From contig NZ_JAJTTH010000001.1 in NCBI RefSeq assembly GCF_021341665.1, positions 1,010,525 through 1,074,524 of the forward strand: a stretch of 64,000 nt of DNA, read 5' to 3'. Of the stretch, positions 1-9,700 are shown in pieces. Each line of letters begins with the position of its first letter. Within the stretch, counting starts at the first letter, position 1. Below the pieces are notes generated by a model that was not told the origin of the DNA, did not search any database, and was given only the letters and a program-made list of their open reading frames with translations. This stretch comes from Pseudomonas sp. Au-Pse12 (GTDB lineage Bacteria > Pseudomonadota > Gammaproteobacteria > Pseudomonadales > Pseudomonadaceae). The position numbers were made by a program, and so were the translations under genes.

Positions 1-1
1 C

Positions 2-457
2 AGTACCCTGGTGGCGACCAATGCGCTGCTGGTGATCGGCCTGCAGTACGCGATTGGCCGGCGGATTTCCCAGCGTCACCTGAGCCGCTGGCTGGCACTG
101 GGGCTGGGCCTTTTCCTGCTGGGTGTCGCCGGGTTCGGCCTGGCCACCAGCCTGCCGCTGTGGGTGCTGTCGATGGTGGTATTCACCCTGGGGGAAATCA
201 TCGTGTTTCCCGCCGAATACATGTTCATCGACCTGATTGCCCCCGAGCACCTACGAGGCCTGTATTACGGCGCGCAAAACCTTTCCAACCTCGGCGGGGC
301 CCTGGGCCCGATACTCTGCGGCTTGCTCCTGGCGAGCCAGCCGGCGCACTGGATGTTCTACATGCTGGCGGCGTTCATTGTCGCCGGCGGGCTGTTCTAC
401 TGGCTGGGCGCGGCCAATCTGGAGCCTGCGAAGAACACGGCCAGGAGCGGCGCGTGA
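2..457 (+). CDS. MFS transporter, C-terminal part (gene begins before the window)
   Basis: This open frame is already running at the left edge and ends at TGA 455-457, so about 151 C-terminal residues are visible. They hold about four hydrophobic membrane segments separated by short basic loops (GRRISQRHLSRW). The stretch EYMFIDLIAPEHLRGLYYGA is typical of the later half of 12-TM major facilitator drug/H+ antiporters of the MdtH type. It acts in the inner membrane; the substrate cannot be read from this fragment. The final helix ends in a short hydrophilic tail. The stop codon abuts the stop of the convergent gene at 458, with no room for a terminator between them. The family call is solid; efflux is an inference. 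Confidence 0.8.
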   Translation, partial: STLVATNALLVIGLQYAIGRRISQRHLSRWLALGLGLFLLGVAGFGLATSLPLWVLSMVVFTLGEIIVFPAEYMFIDLIAPEHLRGLYYGAQNLSNLGGALGPILCGLLLASQPAHWMFYMLAAFIVAGGLFYWLGAANLEPAKNTARSGA

Positions 458-757
458 TCATCGCCCAAGGGGCATGCCCAGGCGTGCGGCAATCCGCGCC
501 AGGGCTGCCCGGCAAGCTGGCGAAACCGCCAGTGGCGGTTCATCGATCATGTACAGCAGATGCTCGAAGGCGATACCGGCCTCGTGGTGCGCGAGGTAAT
601 CCAGCACGATTTCCCGCCCGTGCTCCAGCCCCGCCTGGGCCAGCACATGATCGTCCGCCACCGGGCCGAGTTGCTGATAGGCACAGGCCATTAGCCTGGA
701 AACCTCCTCCAGCGCCTCGATGAAATCGGCGTGCAGTTCAGTCAGCTGATCCAGCAT
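458..757 (-). CDS. Small acidic hypothetical protein, possibly MafI/immunity-like
   Basis: Encodes 99 residues starting MLDQLTELH. I chose the ATG at 757 because GGAG lies 9 nt upstream; an in-frame ATG at 772 (MECCRML) is an alternative. The protein is soluble and helical, with no signal peptide or membrane segment. The segment around EAGIAFEHLLYMIDEP resembles the central helix of small immunity proteins of the MafI kind, where a similar 'G-A-LEHL-Y-L-E' pattern recurs, but that is pattern memory and not an alignment. It lies 26 bp downstream of the gene at 784-1242 on the same strand, so the two are probably cotranscribed, and it sits close to a T6SS vgrG. The gene is likely real; its function is unknown. 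Confidence 0.6.
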   Translation of the reverse strand: MLDQLTELHADFIEALEEVSRLMACAYQQLGPVADDHVLAQAGLEHGREIVLDYLAHHEAGIAFEHLLYMIDEPPLAVSPACRAALARIAARLGMPLGR

Positions 758-783
758 GCGACAACACTCCATGATTGATGACC

Positions 784-1242
784 TTACCGGGCACGCCGGC
801 CTGAACGCGTACCAGGTGCCGAGCAACGCTGAGCGAGCGTCCCCAGCACCTGGCGCCTGACCTGCTTGGCAATGGCGGCAAACCCCTGCCCGGTCCCCCG
901 GTTGCGGGTCGAATGGTTCAGGGTGTCGCTGACATCCTGCCAGCACTCCAGCGACTCGACCCGCTGATGGGCTGGGTCGGTATCGATCTCGAATTCGATG
1001 AAGCGCTCATCCTGGGTCAGCAGCAGGCCAAACAGGCTGGGCATCCCGGGGAAGTCGACCTGCAATTGCAGCACCACGGTTGCCGCCCAATCAACGCCCT
1101 GGGCCTGGGCGTAATCCATCAAGGCCACAGGAACGCCCTCATTGCGCCAGGCCCGCGCCTCACGCTCGAGTCTGTAGGCGTCGAGGGCATTCTGCTCTTG
1201 AACATTGAGCTGACGTTTTTTCAGAAGACGCTGTATATCCAT
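784..1242 (-). CDS. Hypothetical protein upstream of the vgrG module
   Basis: Encodes 152 residues. The N-terminus (MDIQRLLKKRQ) is basic and helical, followed by an acidic middle (RFIEFEIDTDP) and a basic C-terminus rich in Arg. There is no signal peptide or transmembrane segment, so it is probably cytoplasmic. I do not recognise a family. It is transcribed away from vgrG and is followed 26 bp later by the 99-residue gene, so the two form a likely bicistronic unit. A weak AGCAGG lies just before the ATG. An overlapping plus-strand frame at 913-1272 is considered its shadow because the minus frame has the codon usage and the adjacent partner gene. Proximity to vgrG makes a toxin/immunity or adaptor role conceivable, but nothing in the sequence proves it. 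Confidence 0.55.
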   Translation of the reverse strand: MDIQRLLKKRQLNVQEQNALDAYRLEREARAWRNEGVPVALMDYAQAQGVDWAATVVLQLQVDFPGMPSLFGLLLTQDERFIEFEIDTDPAHQRVESLECWQDVSDTLNHSTRNRGTGQGFAAIAKQVRRQVLGTLAQRCSAPGTRSGRRAR

Positions 1243-1578
1243 GCCTGCTCTGTTTCCACCAACCGCCGGTAAGGGGCGGTGATTATGCCATTGCGCCAGC
1301 AGCGTTTGTGGCTCAGCCAGGTGCCCTGCTGGCGCCAGCGTTGCCCCCAGGCCGCGAGCAGCAGGGGCTGGCTTGCGCTGTTGCCGCTTTCAACGTAAGA
1401 ACCTCAGCCCAAACCCGGTGTTTTTCTCGACCATGAACGCAGGAAATTTCTGAATTTCTTGCAACTCGGGACCTACGCCTTGTATTTCCGGGTAGCTGCT
1501 CCACCCTTCCCCTCCGCGCCTGGCCCAGCGCCGGTTACCGGCAAACAGGCACCCGCTATCCGGACGAGGAACAAGGAT
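1243..1578. other. Divergent intergenic region before vgrG
   Basis: These 336 bp separate the minus-strand pair from vgrG and must hold both promoters. A weak sigma-70-like pair, TTGCAA (1459-1464) and TGTATT (1481-1486) with 16 bp spacing, points toward vgrG. No clear sigma-54 element, hairpin or terminator is seen. The open frame continues upstream of the vgrG start through this region but has atypical composition and no ribosome site. Confidence 0.4.
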
Positions 1579-3609
1579 GTGTTCAACAGCGCCAATCAAC
1601 CCCACTTCAGCCTGGACATCCAAGGCGTCCAGCACGACTTTCAGGTGCTCTCGTTCCAGGGCACCGAAGCCATCAGCCAGCCGTTTCGCTTCGACCTGGA
1701 ACTGGTCAGCGAAAGGCCCTGGATCGACATTGAGCCCCTGCTCCACCAACCGGCCTTTCTCGCCTTCGATCCCCAGGGCCGGGGCATCCACGGGCTGATC
1801 CAGCGCATCGCCCAGGGCGACGCCGGCAAGCGCCTGAGCCGCTACAGCCTGTCGCTGATGCCGCAGCTGGATTATCTGCGCCACCGCAGCAACCAGCGGA
1901 TCTTCCAGCAGCTCTCGGCGCCGCAGATCATCGCCCTGATCCTCGAAGAGCACGGCATTCTCGGCGATGCCTACCAGTTCCAGATCCAGCACCCATGCCC
2001 GGACCGCGACTACTGCGTGCAGTACGACGAAAGCGACCTGCATTTCATCCAGCGCCTGTGTGAAGAGGAAGGCCTGCACTACCACTTCCAGCACAGCCGC
2101 GAGGCGCACTTGCTGGTGTTCAGCGACAACCAGAGCGTGTTCCGCAGGCTCGGGCGCCCCACCGCTTATGTGCAAGGCAGCGGGCTGGTGGCGGACGAGC
2201 CGGTGATCAAGGCTTTCGAGGTCCGGGTCGAGGCGCGCACCGATCGTGTCACCCGGCGTGACTACAACTTCGAAAAGCCGCGCCTGCAAATGGAGGCCGC
2301 CTACAAGCCCGAAGCCAAGATCCAGGAACCGGAACTGGAGGATTACGACTATCCCGGGCGCTTCACCGACCGTGCCCGGGGCAAACTCCTCAGCCAGCAC
2401 GCTCTGGAACGCCATCGCGCCGACTACCTGCAAGCCGAAGGCTGGGGCGATGAACCGCGACTGGTCAGCGGGCATTTTCTTGAACTGTCCGATCACCCGC
2501 GCCAGGAATGGAACGACCTCTGGCTGCTGACCCAGGTCAGCCACAAAGGCAAACAGCCCCAAGTGCTGGAGGAATCGATCAGCAGCGACAGCGATTCGAG
2601 CGACGGCTTCCAACAGGGCTACCGCAACCGCTTTCTCGCCACCCCCTGGGAAGTGTTCTTCCGCCCCGCCCTGAAACACCCCAAGCCTCGGACGCTGGGC
2701 AGCCAGACCGCGGTGGTCACCGGCCCTGCCGGAGAAGAAATCCACACCGACCAGTACGGCCGGGTCAAGGTGCAGTTCCATTGGGACCGCGAAGGCCAGG
2801 GTGACGACCAGACCAGCTGCTGGCTGCGGGTCGCCTCCCGCTGGGCCGGCGACCGCTACGGTGCCATCGCCATCCCGCGCATCGGCATGGAAGTGCTGGT
2901 GGACTTTCTCGAAGGCGACCCCGACCAGCCATTGATCAGCGGTTGCCTGTACCACAAGGAACACCCGGCACCTTACAAACTGCCGGCCAACAAGACCCGC
3001 AGCACCTTCAAGACCCTGAGTTCGCCGGGCGGCGCCGGCTTCAACGAAGTGCGCATCGAAGACAAGCAAGGCGCCGAACAGATCTTCGTCCACGCCCAGC
3101 GCGACTGGGATGAACACATCCAGAACGACCAGAAGATTCGCGTTGGCCACGAGCGTCACGACAGGGTTGAAGCCAACAGCTACAGCGAATTCAAGGCTGA
3201 AGAACACCGCACCATCCACGCCGAACGTAAAACCGAGATCAAGGCCGACGATCACCTGAGCGTGGCGCAAGACCAGCACATCAAGCTGGGCACCGCGCAG
3301 TTGCTGCACGCCGGGCGTGAGATTCATCTGCAAGCGGGACAGAAGCTGGTGATTGAAGCCGCCAGTGAACTGACGGTGCAGGCCGGGGGCAGTTTTATCC
3401 GGCTGGATGCCGGGGGCATCAGCGTGAGTGGGGCGTTGTTCAAGGTGAATGCGGGAGGTGCGGCGGGGGCTGGCTCTGGCATTGGAGTCTTGCCTGCGGT
3501 GCTACCCGGTGTGGCGGATAAGGATAAGGCGGGAAGCTTGATGGACAAGGCTTTAGTGAACCCTGAACAGCCAAGCAAACCCGAAGAAGATTATCCGTTC
3601 TCGTTGTAA
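1579..3609 (+). CDS. vgrG: Type VI secretion spike protein VgrG (TssI)
   Basis: Encodes 676 residues from a GTG start at 1579 (reading FNSANQPHFSL). The start is fixed by GAGGA at 1566-1570, 8 nt upstream; an earlier in-frame ATG at 1459 lacks a ribosome site. VgrG forms the trimeric needle tip of the T6SS and carries effectors into target cells. Residues about 5-330 are the gp27-like base (HFSLDIQGVQHDFQVLSFQG is a family hallmark; CVQYDESDLHFIQRLCEEEG follows). About 375-460 is the gp5 OB-fold (TDQYGRVKVQFHWDREG). The rest is a beta-helix of short repeats ending in a roughly 55-residue Gly/Ala-rich and then charged tail that may dock the cargo. The effector gene follows after 45 bp. Other T6SS structural genes are not in the window. 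Confidence 0.95.
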   Translation: MFNSANQPHFSLDIQGVQHDFQVLSFQGTEAISQPFRFDLELVSERPWIDIEPLLHQPAFLAFDPQGRGIHGLIQRIAQGDAGKRLSRYSLSLMPQLDYLRHRSNQRIFQQLSAPQIIALILEEHGILGDAYQFQIQHPCPDRDYCVQYDESDLHFIQRLCEEEGLHYHFQHSREAHLLVFSDNQSVFRRLGRPTAYVQGSGLVADEPVIKAFEVRVEARTDRVTRRDYNFEKPRLQMEAAYKPEAKIQEPELEDYDYPGRFTDRARGKLLSQHALERHRADYLQAEGWGDEPRLVSGHFLELSDHPRQEWNDLWLLTQVSHKGKQPQVLEESISSDSDSSDGFQQGYRNRFLATPWEVFFRPALKHPKPRTLGSQTAVVTGPAGEEIHTDQYGRVKVQFHWDREGQGDDQTSCWLRVASRWAGDRYGAIAIPRIGMEVLVDFLEGDPDQPLISGCLYHKEHPAPYKLPANKTRSTFKTLSSPGGAGFNEVRIEDKQGAEQIFVHAQRDWDEHIQNDQKIRVGHERHDRVEANSYSEFKAEEHRTIHAERKTEIKADDHLSVAQDQHIKLGTAQLLHAGREIHLQAGQKLVIEAASELTVQAGGSFIRLDAGGISVSGALFKVNAGGAAGAGSGIGVLPAVLPGVADKDKAGSLMDKALVNPEQPSKPEEDYPFSL

Positions 3610-3654
3610 CGCTCGTTTTTATGGATAGCAGATTGCTGAATAGGGAGCCCGAAT

Positions 3655-5832
3655 ATGTTGATCAGTCCACCTTTTCTCCCGCTAGCCGAGCCTGATGAAA
3701 GCGATGAGGACTTTATCAATCGGGCGATGAACAGTACTGAAGGAGCCTTTCCTCTCGGTCAGGACATGATTTGGCACGGTGGTATCCACCTCACCGCACC
3801 GAGGGAAGGAAACGCTCACCTGCCAGTACGCGCCATCGCCGATGGAACCGTGGCTTATTTTCGTCAGCCCAAGGCAGCCAGCATCAATACCACCCATCCT
3901 TTGAATTATCGAAACGGCTGGACCGATGATGGTTGCCTGATCCTGAAACACGAAACGGATATAGGTGAAGGTACCAACGCCAACATTATTTTTTATTCAA
4001 TCTACATGCACTTATCCGCTATTACATTTGTCGACATCAAAGTTGATATGCCTGTTTGTCGGAAGGATAAGCTGGGTACGGCGGGAAGAATTTATGGTGC
4101 TCCACATAAAATTCACTTTGAAATCATCTGCTCCCAGGATCAACTTGGTCATTTTCTAGGCAGGAGTACCGGACGCCTGGCCACCACCAGGAATGGGCGA
4201 GCAGATAGTTGTTGGGGTGATGTTCATTTTTATGTCCCCCCGGAAGTACTGTTCTACGCTAAGCGGCCGGCAAATCCGAGAAGCCTGGTTAATGATTCGG
4301 CTATTGTCCATAGGCACATCGATGCTTACTTTGTTTCAATGAAATATGGAGCAGGACAGTGCACATTAACCACGTTCGATGAAGTCGGCACTCGACTGGG
4401 AGAACGGCAGGAAACGCAAGATTATGAATACAACCTCTATACGACAGCCAATACGCTGTACCCCAACTCACCGAGTGCGGGTTATGAGTTATTGAGATTT
4501 GGCCGGATATTGGGTCCAGATCTACTACAGCCCCACGATGCTGCGCACTGGCGACAAGTAGCTTATCCGGCTAGCGGCGCCCATCCGGCAGGCGTCGGCT
4601 GGGTCAACCTGAAAAGTCCTACAGTAACCGTCTATAGCGACGCCGACTTTCCCCATTGGCAGGGTTGGAAGTTGATTGACGATGACACCGATGGCGATGG
4701 TCGTTGCCAGTCTGCGCAGGTTATGGAATTACTGGGCATTTCCGATATTCCAGTAACGCCACAACAGCGTACGGCCTATAGTGCGATGATCAAAACACCT
4801 GAAAACCAGAAGAAACTTAAACGACTGATTTGCAAATTTCCCAGCGAATGGGAACGAGCCAATTTCTTCAACAGGTACAACTGGTTGAGTGGAGGTGATG
4901 AGCCTGTTATCTCCGCGCAGGCTCAAGAAAAATTGAGGTTGCACTATGAGGCGCTGGCCTTTTGGGAAGATACGGATCTGAAAGATATTAATTCAGAGCA
5001 CTGGCATTTCCCACCGAAGGAGTTTATTCGGGCTTTCAGAAAGTGCGGGTGGTTCAGTAGCAATGAGTTAATAAGAGCTTTGGAAAAAGCTCCTGAGCTT
5101 GGGAGGCAAAGGGCAGAAGAGTTGAGAGTACCAATGAATAAAATGTTCTCTAAATACATGATCAACACCTCAACTATTCGAACATCTCATTTTCTCGCAC
5201 AGGTAGGTATAGAAACCGGGTGGTGGGAGTACAGGCAGGAAATTGGTGGACCACGGTATTTTCGAACAATGTATGAGGTCATCACGCCAACTGAAGCCGG
5301 TGAAGATTACGATACAGCAATCGTTAGAGAGCGAAACTTGCCAACGGGTCGTCGCCCGATTGAACTGCCCAATCCCGGCCCTAACCCTAGACCAACAATT
5401 ACTCGCGAAAACTATATGGCGAGCCGCCCAAATCAGATAGCAGCAAAGGCTGCTGGCATGGACAACGGCGTTGCCAACGCATTGGCCGGAGGGATGGTAG
5501 GAGATGGCGATCGATTTCACGGTCGAGGTTTTCTACAAATTACTGGGCGACGAAACTATAAAAATTATGAACAGTATAGAGCTCGAAATTTTACACTAGA
5601 TCCTAATCCGAACCTGCTTGCTACAGATGACTATAATGCTTGCGATGCATCTGGATTCTATTGGACCAGGGAGAGAATCAATAGACGTGCAGATGAAGGC
5701 TCGACCCAAACAACCTCTAGAGTTGTGGGAGCGATAATTAACAGAGGAAATCCAAATGGTATACCCAGCCATAACAATGAGAGACGACAGGCGTTCGAAG
5801 CCATCTGGAGTGCATTAAATGATGAGGCATAA
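3655..5832 (+). CDS. Probable T6SS peptidoglycan hydrolase effector: M23-like plus GH19 domains
   Basis: Encodes 725 residues; GGGAG lies 7 nt before the ATG. It lies 45 bp after vgrG, so it is most likely that spike's cargo and acts on periplasmic peptidoglycan. Residues about 35-170 form an M23/LytM-like fold with WHGGIHL (40-46), YMHLS (117-121) and HKIHFEI (151-157). The zinc-ligand Asp of the usual HxGxD motif appears as His45. Residues about 210-340 form a beta-rich, SH3-like linker region. Residues about 450-720 are a GH19 lysozyme/chitinase-type domain with FLAQVGIETGWW (candidate catalytic Glu520), the signature FHGRGFLQITGRRNY (621-635) and a late INRGNPNGIPSHNNERR. There is no signal peptide, as expected for a T6SS cargo. 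The gene is much richer in AT than vgrG, which suggests separate acquisition. Confidence 0.85.
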   Translation: MLISPPFLPLAEPDESDEDFINRAMNSTEGAFPLGQDMIWHGGIHLTAPREGNAHLPVRAIADGTVAYFRQPKAASINTTHPLNYRNGWTDDGCLILKHETDIGEGTNANIIFYSIYMHLSAITFVDIKVDMPVCRKDKLGTAGRIYGAPHKIHFEIICSQDQLGHFLGRSTGRLATTRNGRADSCWGDVHFYVPPEVLFYAKRPANPRSLVNDSAIVHRHIDAYFVSMKYGAGQCTLTTFDEVGTRLGERQETQDYEYNLYTTANTLYPNSPSAGYELLRFGRILGPDLLQPHDAAHWRQVAYPASGAHPAGVGWVNLKSPTVTVYSDADFPHWQGWKLIDDDTDGDGRCQSAQVMELLGISDIPVTPQQRTAYSAMIKTPENQKKLKRLICKFPSEWERANFFNRYNWLSGGDEPVISAQAQEKLRLHYEALAFWEDTDLKDINSEHWHFPPKEFIRAFRKCGWFSSNELIRALEKAPELGRQRAEELRVPMNKMFSKYMINTSTIRTSHFLAQVGIETGWWEYRQEIGGPRYFRTMYEVITPTEAGEDYDTAIVRERNLPTGRRPIELPNPGPNPRPTITRENYMASRPNQIAAKAAGMDNGVANALAGGMVGDGDRFHGRGFLQITGRRNYKNYEQYRARNFTLDPNPNLLATDDYNACDASGFYWTRERINRRADEGSTQTTSRVVGAIINRGNPNGIPSHNNERRQAFEAIWSALNDEA

Positions 5833-6379
5833 GTTTTCTCTTAGGTTGCTGGTACTGTTTTGTTCTGCTTTTTGTTCATTGCCGGCTTTCTCTAACGAGC
5901 AGCAATGCTTACCCAACATGCCGAAGACCAAGCTTGAAGTTTTCGGCTGCTTTCAGGAGGGTGGTGTAACCATACTCAAACTGGCTCCCAGGGACCAACC
6001 GACCTATGACACAAACCTGGAAAACTTGCCGACATTTATTGTAATGGGAAAAGCATTTGACGAGGTTCTGCGCGTGCTCGGCAAAGGAGTGCATCAGCCT
6101 TATAACAACCTGATAAAACTCCCTTATCCTAGTGCAATCATTCGTATTGCTGAGGCATCCAAAGCCGCAAGACTAAAATTAGCTAAAGAAGGGTGGAGGT
6201 TATTGGATATGAAAAATTTCACATACGGAAAAGCAGACGGGACGGAAGGAGCAGATGTGACTTGTAGTACTTTCATAAGTGATTCAAGTGACGTATTTAT
6301 AGCCGTTTCACAGTGCAGTTCTTTATATGAAGAAGACATATCGAAACTAAAAAACATTCTAGGGTCAGTAGGTCATTAA
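5819..6379 (+). CDS. Secreted small protein, probable immunity to the upstream effector
   Basis: Encodes 186 residues. The ATG at 5819 (or the next codon, 5822) overlaps the effector's end by 14 bp, so the two are translationally coupled. A clear Sec signal peptide (LRLLVLFCSAFCSLPAFS) places the mature protein in the periplasm, where a peptidoglycan-degrading T6SS effector would have to be neutralised. The mature part is about 158 residues with several Cys (CLPNMP, FGCFQ, VTCSTF, SQCSS) that could form disulfides. I do not recognise a named family. Composition is AT-rich like the effector. The immunity role is inferred from overlap, location and size. It could instead be a periplasmic accessory protein. 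Confidence 0.7.
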   Translation: MMRHKFSLRLLVLFCSAFCSLPAFSNEQQCLPNMPKTKLEVFGCFQEGGVTILKLAPRDQPTYDTNLENLPTFIVMGKAFDEVLRVLGKGVHQPYNNLIKLPYPSAIIRIAEASKAARLKLAKEGWRLLDMKNFTYGKADGTEGADVTCSTFISDSSDVFIAVSQCSSLYEEDISKLKNILGSVGH

Positions 6380-6722
6380 CGTAATCCTCTAGCCCGTTCC
6401 CTATCAGCGGTGTATGTGATCAAGCCGCAGAAAGCGTGCTACTTCCAGTTGCCTGCGAAAAAAAGCCTAGCGTTACTTCCTGCGCGCAGGAGTTCAAGAA
6501 AGTTCAGATGCAATTTTAAAAACAGCTAGCTTTTAAAAAATCGCAAAACAACAAACCACGCTCACTCCTCTATTATCAGCGTGCAGCGTCCTTGGGAAAC
6601 TCCACCAGCTTCAATAAGCTGATCTATGCGCTTTATTCAAGCTTATCCAAACAACTTGATGCCCCCCCAAACTACGCTTCCCAAACCTAATGAAAGATCA
6701 CCCCGCCCCCTTCCCATCAGCC
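6380..6722. other. AT-rich spacer between immunity gene and pdtA terminator
   Basis: Just over 340 bp without a supportable gene. It has low GC and short A/T runs, including TTTTAAAA at 6514-6521 and again around 6531, flanking CAGCTAGC. No convincing promoter, RNA gene or repeat was seen. It probably marks the edge of the AT-rich T6SS effector cassette. Confidence 0.4.
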
Positions 6723-6752
6723 AAAAAAAGGGGGCGATCAACGATCGCCCCC
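6723..6752 (-). terminator. Rho-independent terminator of pdtA
   Basis: On the minus strand a perfect 10-bp stem (GGGGGCGATC / GATCGCCCCC) with a 3-nt loop is followed by seven T. It lies 24 bp after the pdtA stop codon. Confidence 0.9.
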
Positions 6753-6775
6753 CAAGCTTGCTACCACGAGAGAAC

Positions 6776-9700
6776 CTACAGTGTCAGTTGCCCACGCTCC
6801 TCATCGGTCAAACGCGCTCGCGCCTGGTCGCTCAGGGGCCCAGCGCCCAGGACCTGCACCGGGCTGTCGGGGTTGTAGCCCGGGGCGCGGCTGGCTTCTT
6901 CGCGCTGGCGTTGCACCGGCTCGGAGCCAAAGCCCAGCACTTCCACGGTGACGATCGAGGCCCGGCCCTGTTTGGCCGCCGCCTGCTGGTTGCGGGCGGC
7001 ATCTTCCGCGGCCTGGGACGCGGCGGAGCCGGCGGCGCTGGCCGAGGTCATGGCGCCGGTGTTGACGGTGGCGCTCACCGGTACTCCGGAGGACTTGCCC
7101 TGGGTCTGGATGTTCGCCGCGTTGACCACCCGCAGCGCGGCGATGTTGACGTTGCCCGAGACCCGGATCCCCGCCTCGCCAGCGTCGATGGTGCCCAAAG
7201 GCGCGATCAGGTCGATATCGCCGGCCGGCACCTCGGGAATCGGGTTGAGGGTGGCGATCCCCGCCCCGGTGCTCGGCACCGAAGGCGCCAGGCTGACATT
7301 GCCCCAGTGGTCATAGACCCGTTTGGGCGGGGTGTAGATCACGGTGGTCTTGGAACCGCGGCCGGCGTTGATATCGCCCGCCGCCGACCAGCCCATGATC
7401 GAACCGCCGAAGGTGGTCATGATCCGGCTCTGGCCCAGGAGGATGCTGCCCAGGGAGTACAGCTGGATGTCCCCGGCGCCCTGGGTGATGACCCCCGCCG
7501 ACGCCGGTGGCGCGGTGCCTTCGATGCCGAAGGTCTGGTTGCCACCGGGGGTCAGCATCTGGATATTGCCGCCGAAGTTGGTGTGCACCCCGGCGCCGCC
7601 GAACAGGGTGATATCGCCCTTGTAGCTGATCGGATTGCCGGCCACATCGGTGCTCGGGAACAGCGCCGCGATCGCCGCCCGGCCCCGGGCGTAGCTGCCC
7701 TGGCGCACGCCGCCTTCCTGGTTGTACTCGCGGCCGGCGGCCTTGAGCTCGGCGAAATACACCTCGCGGGCGAACACCCGCTGCTGCTCGGCCGGCAGCG
7801 CCGCGTAATAGGCCCGGGCCTGCGCACTATCGCCGACGAAACCAAAGCGCTCGGCCAGCCACTTCGCCAGTTCGCCGTCATAGAGCTTGTAGACCTTGCC
7901 GCCGGCAAGGCTGGCCGGGTCCAGGTAGGCGTCGACAAAGTGCCGGTAGTCCGGGCCATTCGGGCCAACCCCGGCCTGCATCACGATGCTCGCCCCGGGC
8001 CGGCTGTCCCCCGGCGCCACGGCGCCGATGCTGGTGACGCTGACCTTGTCCTCCATCAGGATATTACGTCCCGCCGTCAGCTCCAGGGTGCCGGGGCCGG
8101 CGACATTGAAGTTGCTGTAGAGAATGTCGCGCCCGGCGCTGACGATGGAGATGTCGCTGGGGTTGTTGTGCACGAACAGGTTGCCGGTGAAATCATACTT
8201 GCCATACAGATCGCTGCCACTGGCGGATGCGCCCATGGGAATACCACTGCTGACGATATCTCGGCCAGCCATCATCCATACCGCACCGCTACCCTCATAG
8301 CGGGTCTGGCCCAAGCGCGGATCACTGGAATTGAAGGTCAGAGCGCGACCACTGCTGACGGCCAGCAAGTCGCCTTCAAGCGCATAGAACCGCGCCGGCT
8401 CGGAGTTGCGCCCCCAAGCATCGCTGGCCGTGGGCGAGCCGAAGGCGAACAGCGGGTAGACGCCTGGCGTGGAAACCAGATTGGCGTCGCTGGAGAGATT
8501 GCTGGCCCCTGCAATCAGGGTACCGCCCCAGCCGGTCCAGGCCGCAAAGGCCGGTTTGAACGGTGTCGCCAAGCTGCCCGGGGCAGCCGCGGACGGTGTG
8601 ATGGCCAGGTTACCGCCGTAGATCGAATCCCCCGCCAGCAACTGCAATTGGCCGCTGTGCGAAGGCGCCAGCACCAGGGTCGAGCGGTTATTGTTCAAGG
8701 AACCGACAGTTTTCGCACTGCCGTAGTACAAACTGCCGCTGGCGGCAGTGACGCGCAGGATCGACGGATAGACGACGGCCAGGTCGGTTTCCTGCAACGA
8801 CATCATCGGTGTGATATTTCCACCTGCGGAAAACAGGTCGATAGCGGTGCGCTCCGTCCATAAGGTGAACCAACTTTGCCCAACCCCTGATACGCCATTG
8901 AGTGCATAACCGTTCATCAAGGCGGAGCGGCCTGGGTCCACGACTCCTTGCAACACCAGGTCGCCACGGGTTGAAAGACTGAAGGTCGCATCGCCGGGAA
9001 TCAGGGTAATGCCCCCTGCGGCCCGGGCCAGGGTGGCCCGCAGCGGATCGAAGGCGCGACTCTCGCCGCTGCTGTGATCATCTCGCAGGCTGCCATAGTG
9101 CAGGTCGATACTGCCCGCCGCCCCGCCCAGCAGCTGTGCATGGCCGCGCAGGTTCACCAGCACGCCATCGACCTGGCTCTGCCGGGTAAGGTTGCTGGCC
9201 CCGTTCAAGCGACCACCGACCTGCAAGCGCAGATCGCCACCGCCGGTCAGTTGCAGGCTGCCGTCGGCGGCTACCCGTCCAGTGCTGCCCACCGCCAGCA
9301 CCAGGCCCTGGGTCCGTCGGTTGACCGCCGGATCCGCGTCACCGCCCAAGGTATTGAGTACCCCGGCATCGCCGGCCACGGCGATGTCGAGATTGCCGCC
9401 ACCCAGGGTGCCAAAGCCGGTGAAACCCACCATCTGATCGGCTTGCTTGGTGGCGGTGTAACTGCCGAAGTTGATCCACCAGGCCGTTGGCAGCGACTGC
9501 CCGCCACCCTGGCGCCACAGCCAGTTGCCGACCTGGGTCGAATCGTGGCCGCTGTCCAGCGGGTTGGGCCGGCCAATGGCCGAGATCGAGGTGTCGACCA
9601 CATTGCCGCTCAGGTTACCGCCGACTCGCAGGCTCAGGTTGCCACCGCCGTCGGGATACCAGGCGCGATACAGGCTTTCGCTACCGCCATTGACGAACTT

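Noticed and set aside
913..1272. Plus-strand 119-codon frame opposite the 152-residue gene
   Set aside because: No ribosome site; the minus frame has better codon use and a cotranscribed partner.
1390..3333. A 647-codon minus frame across vgrG
   Set aside because: Mirror frame of vgrG; hydrophobic Val/Ala-rich with no signals.
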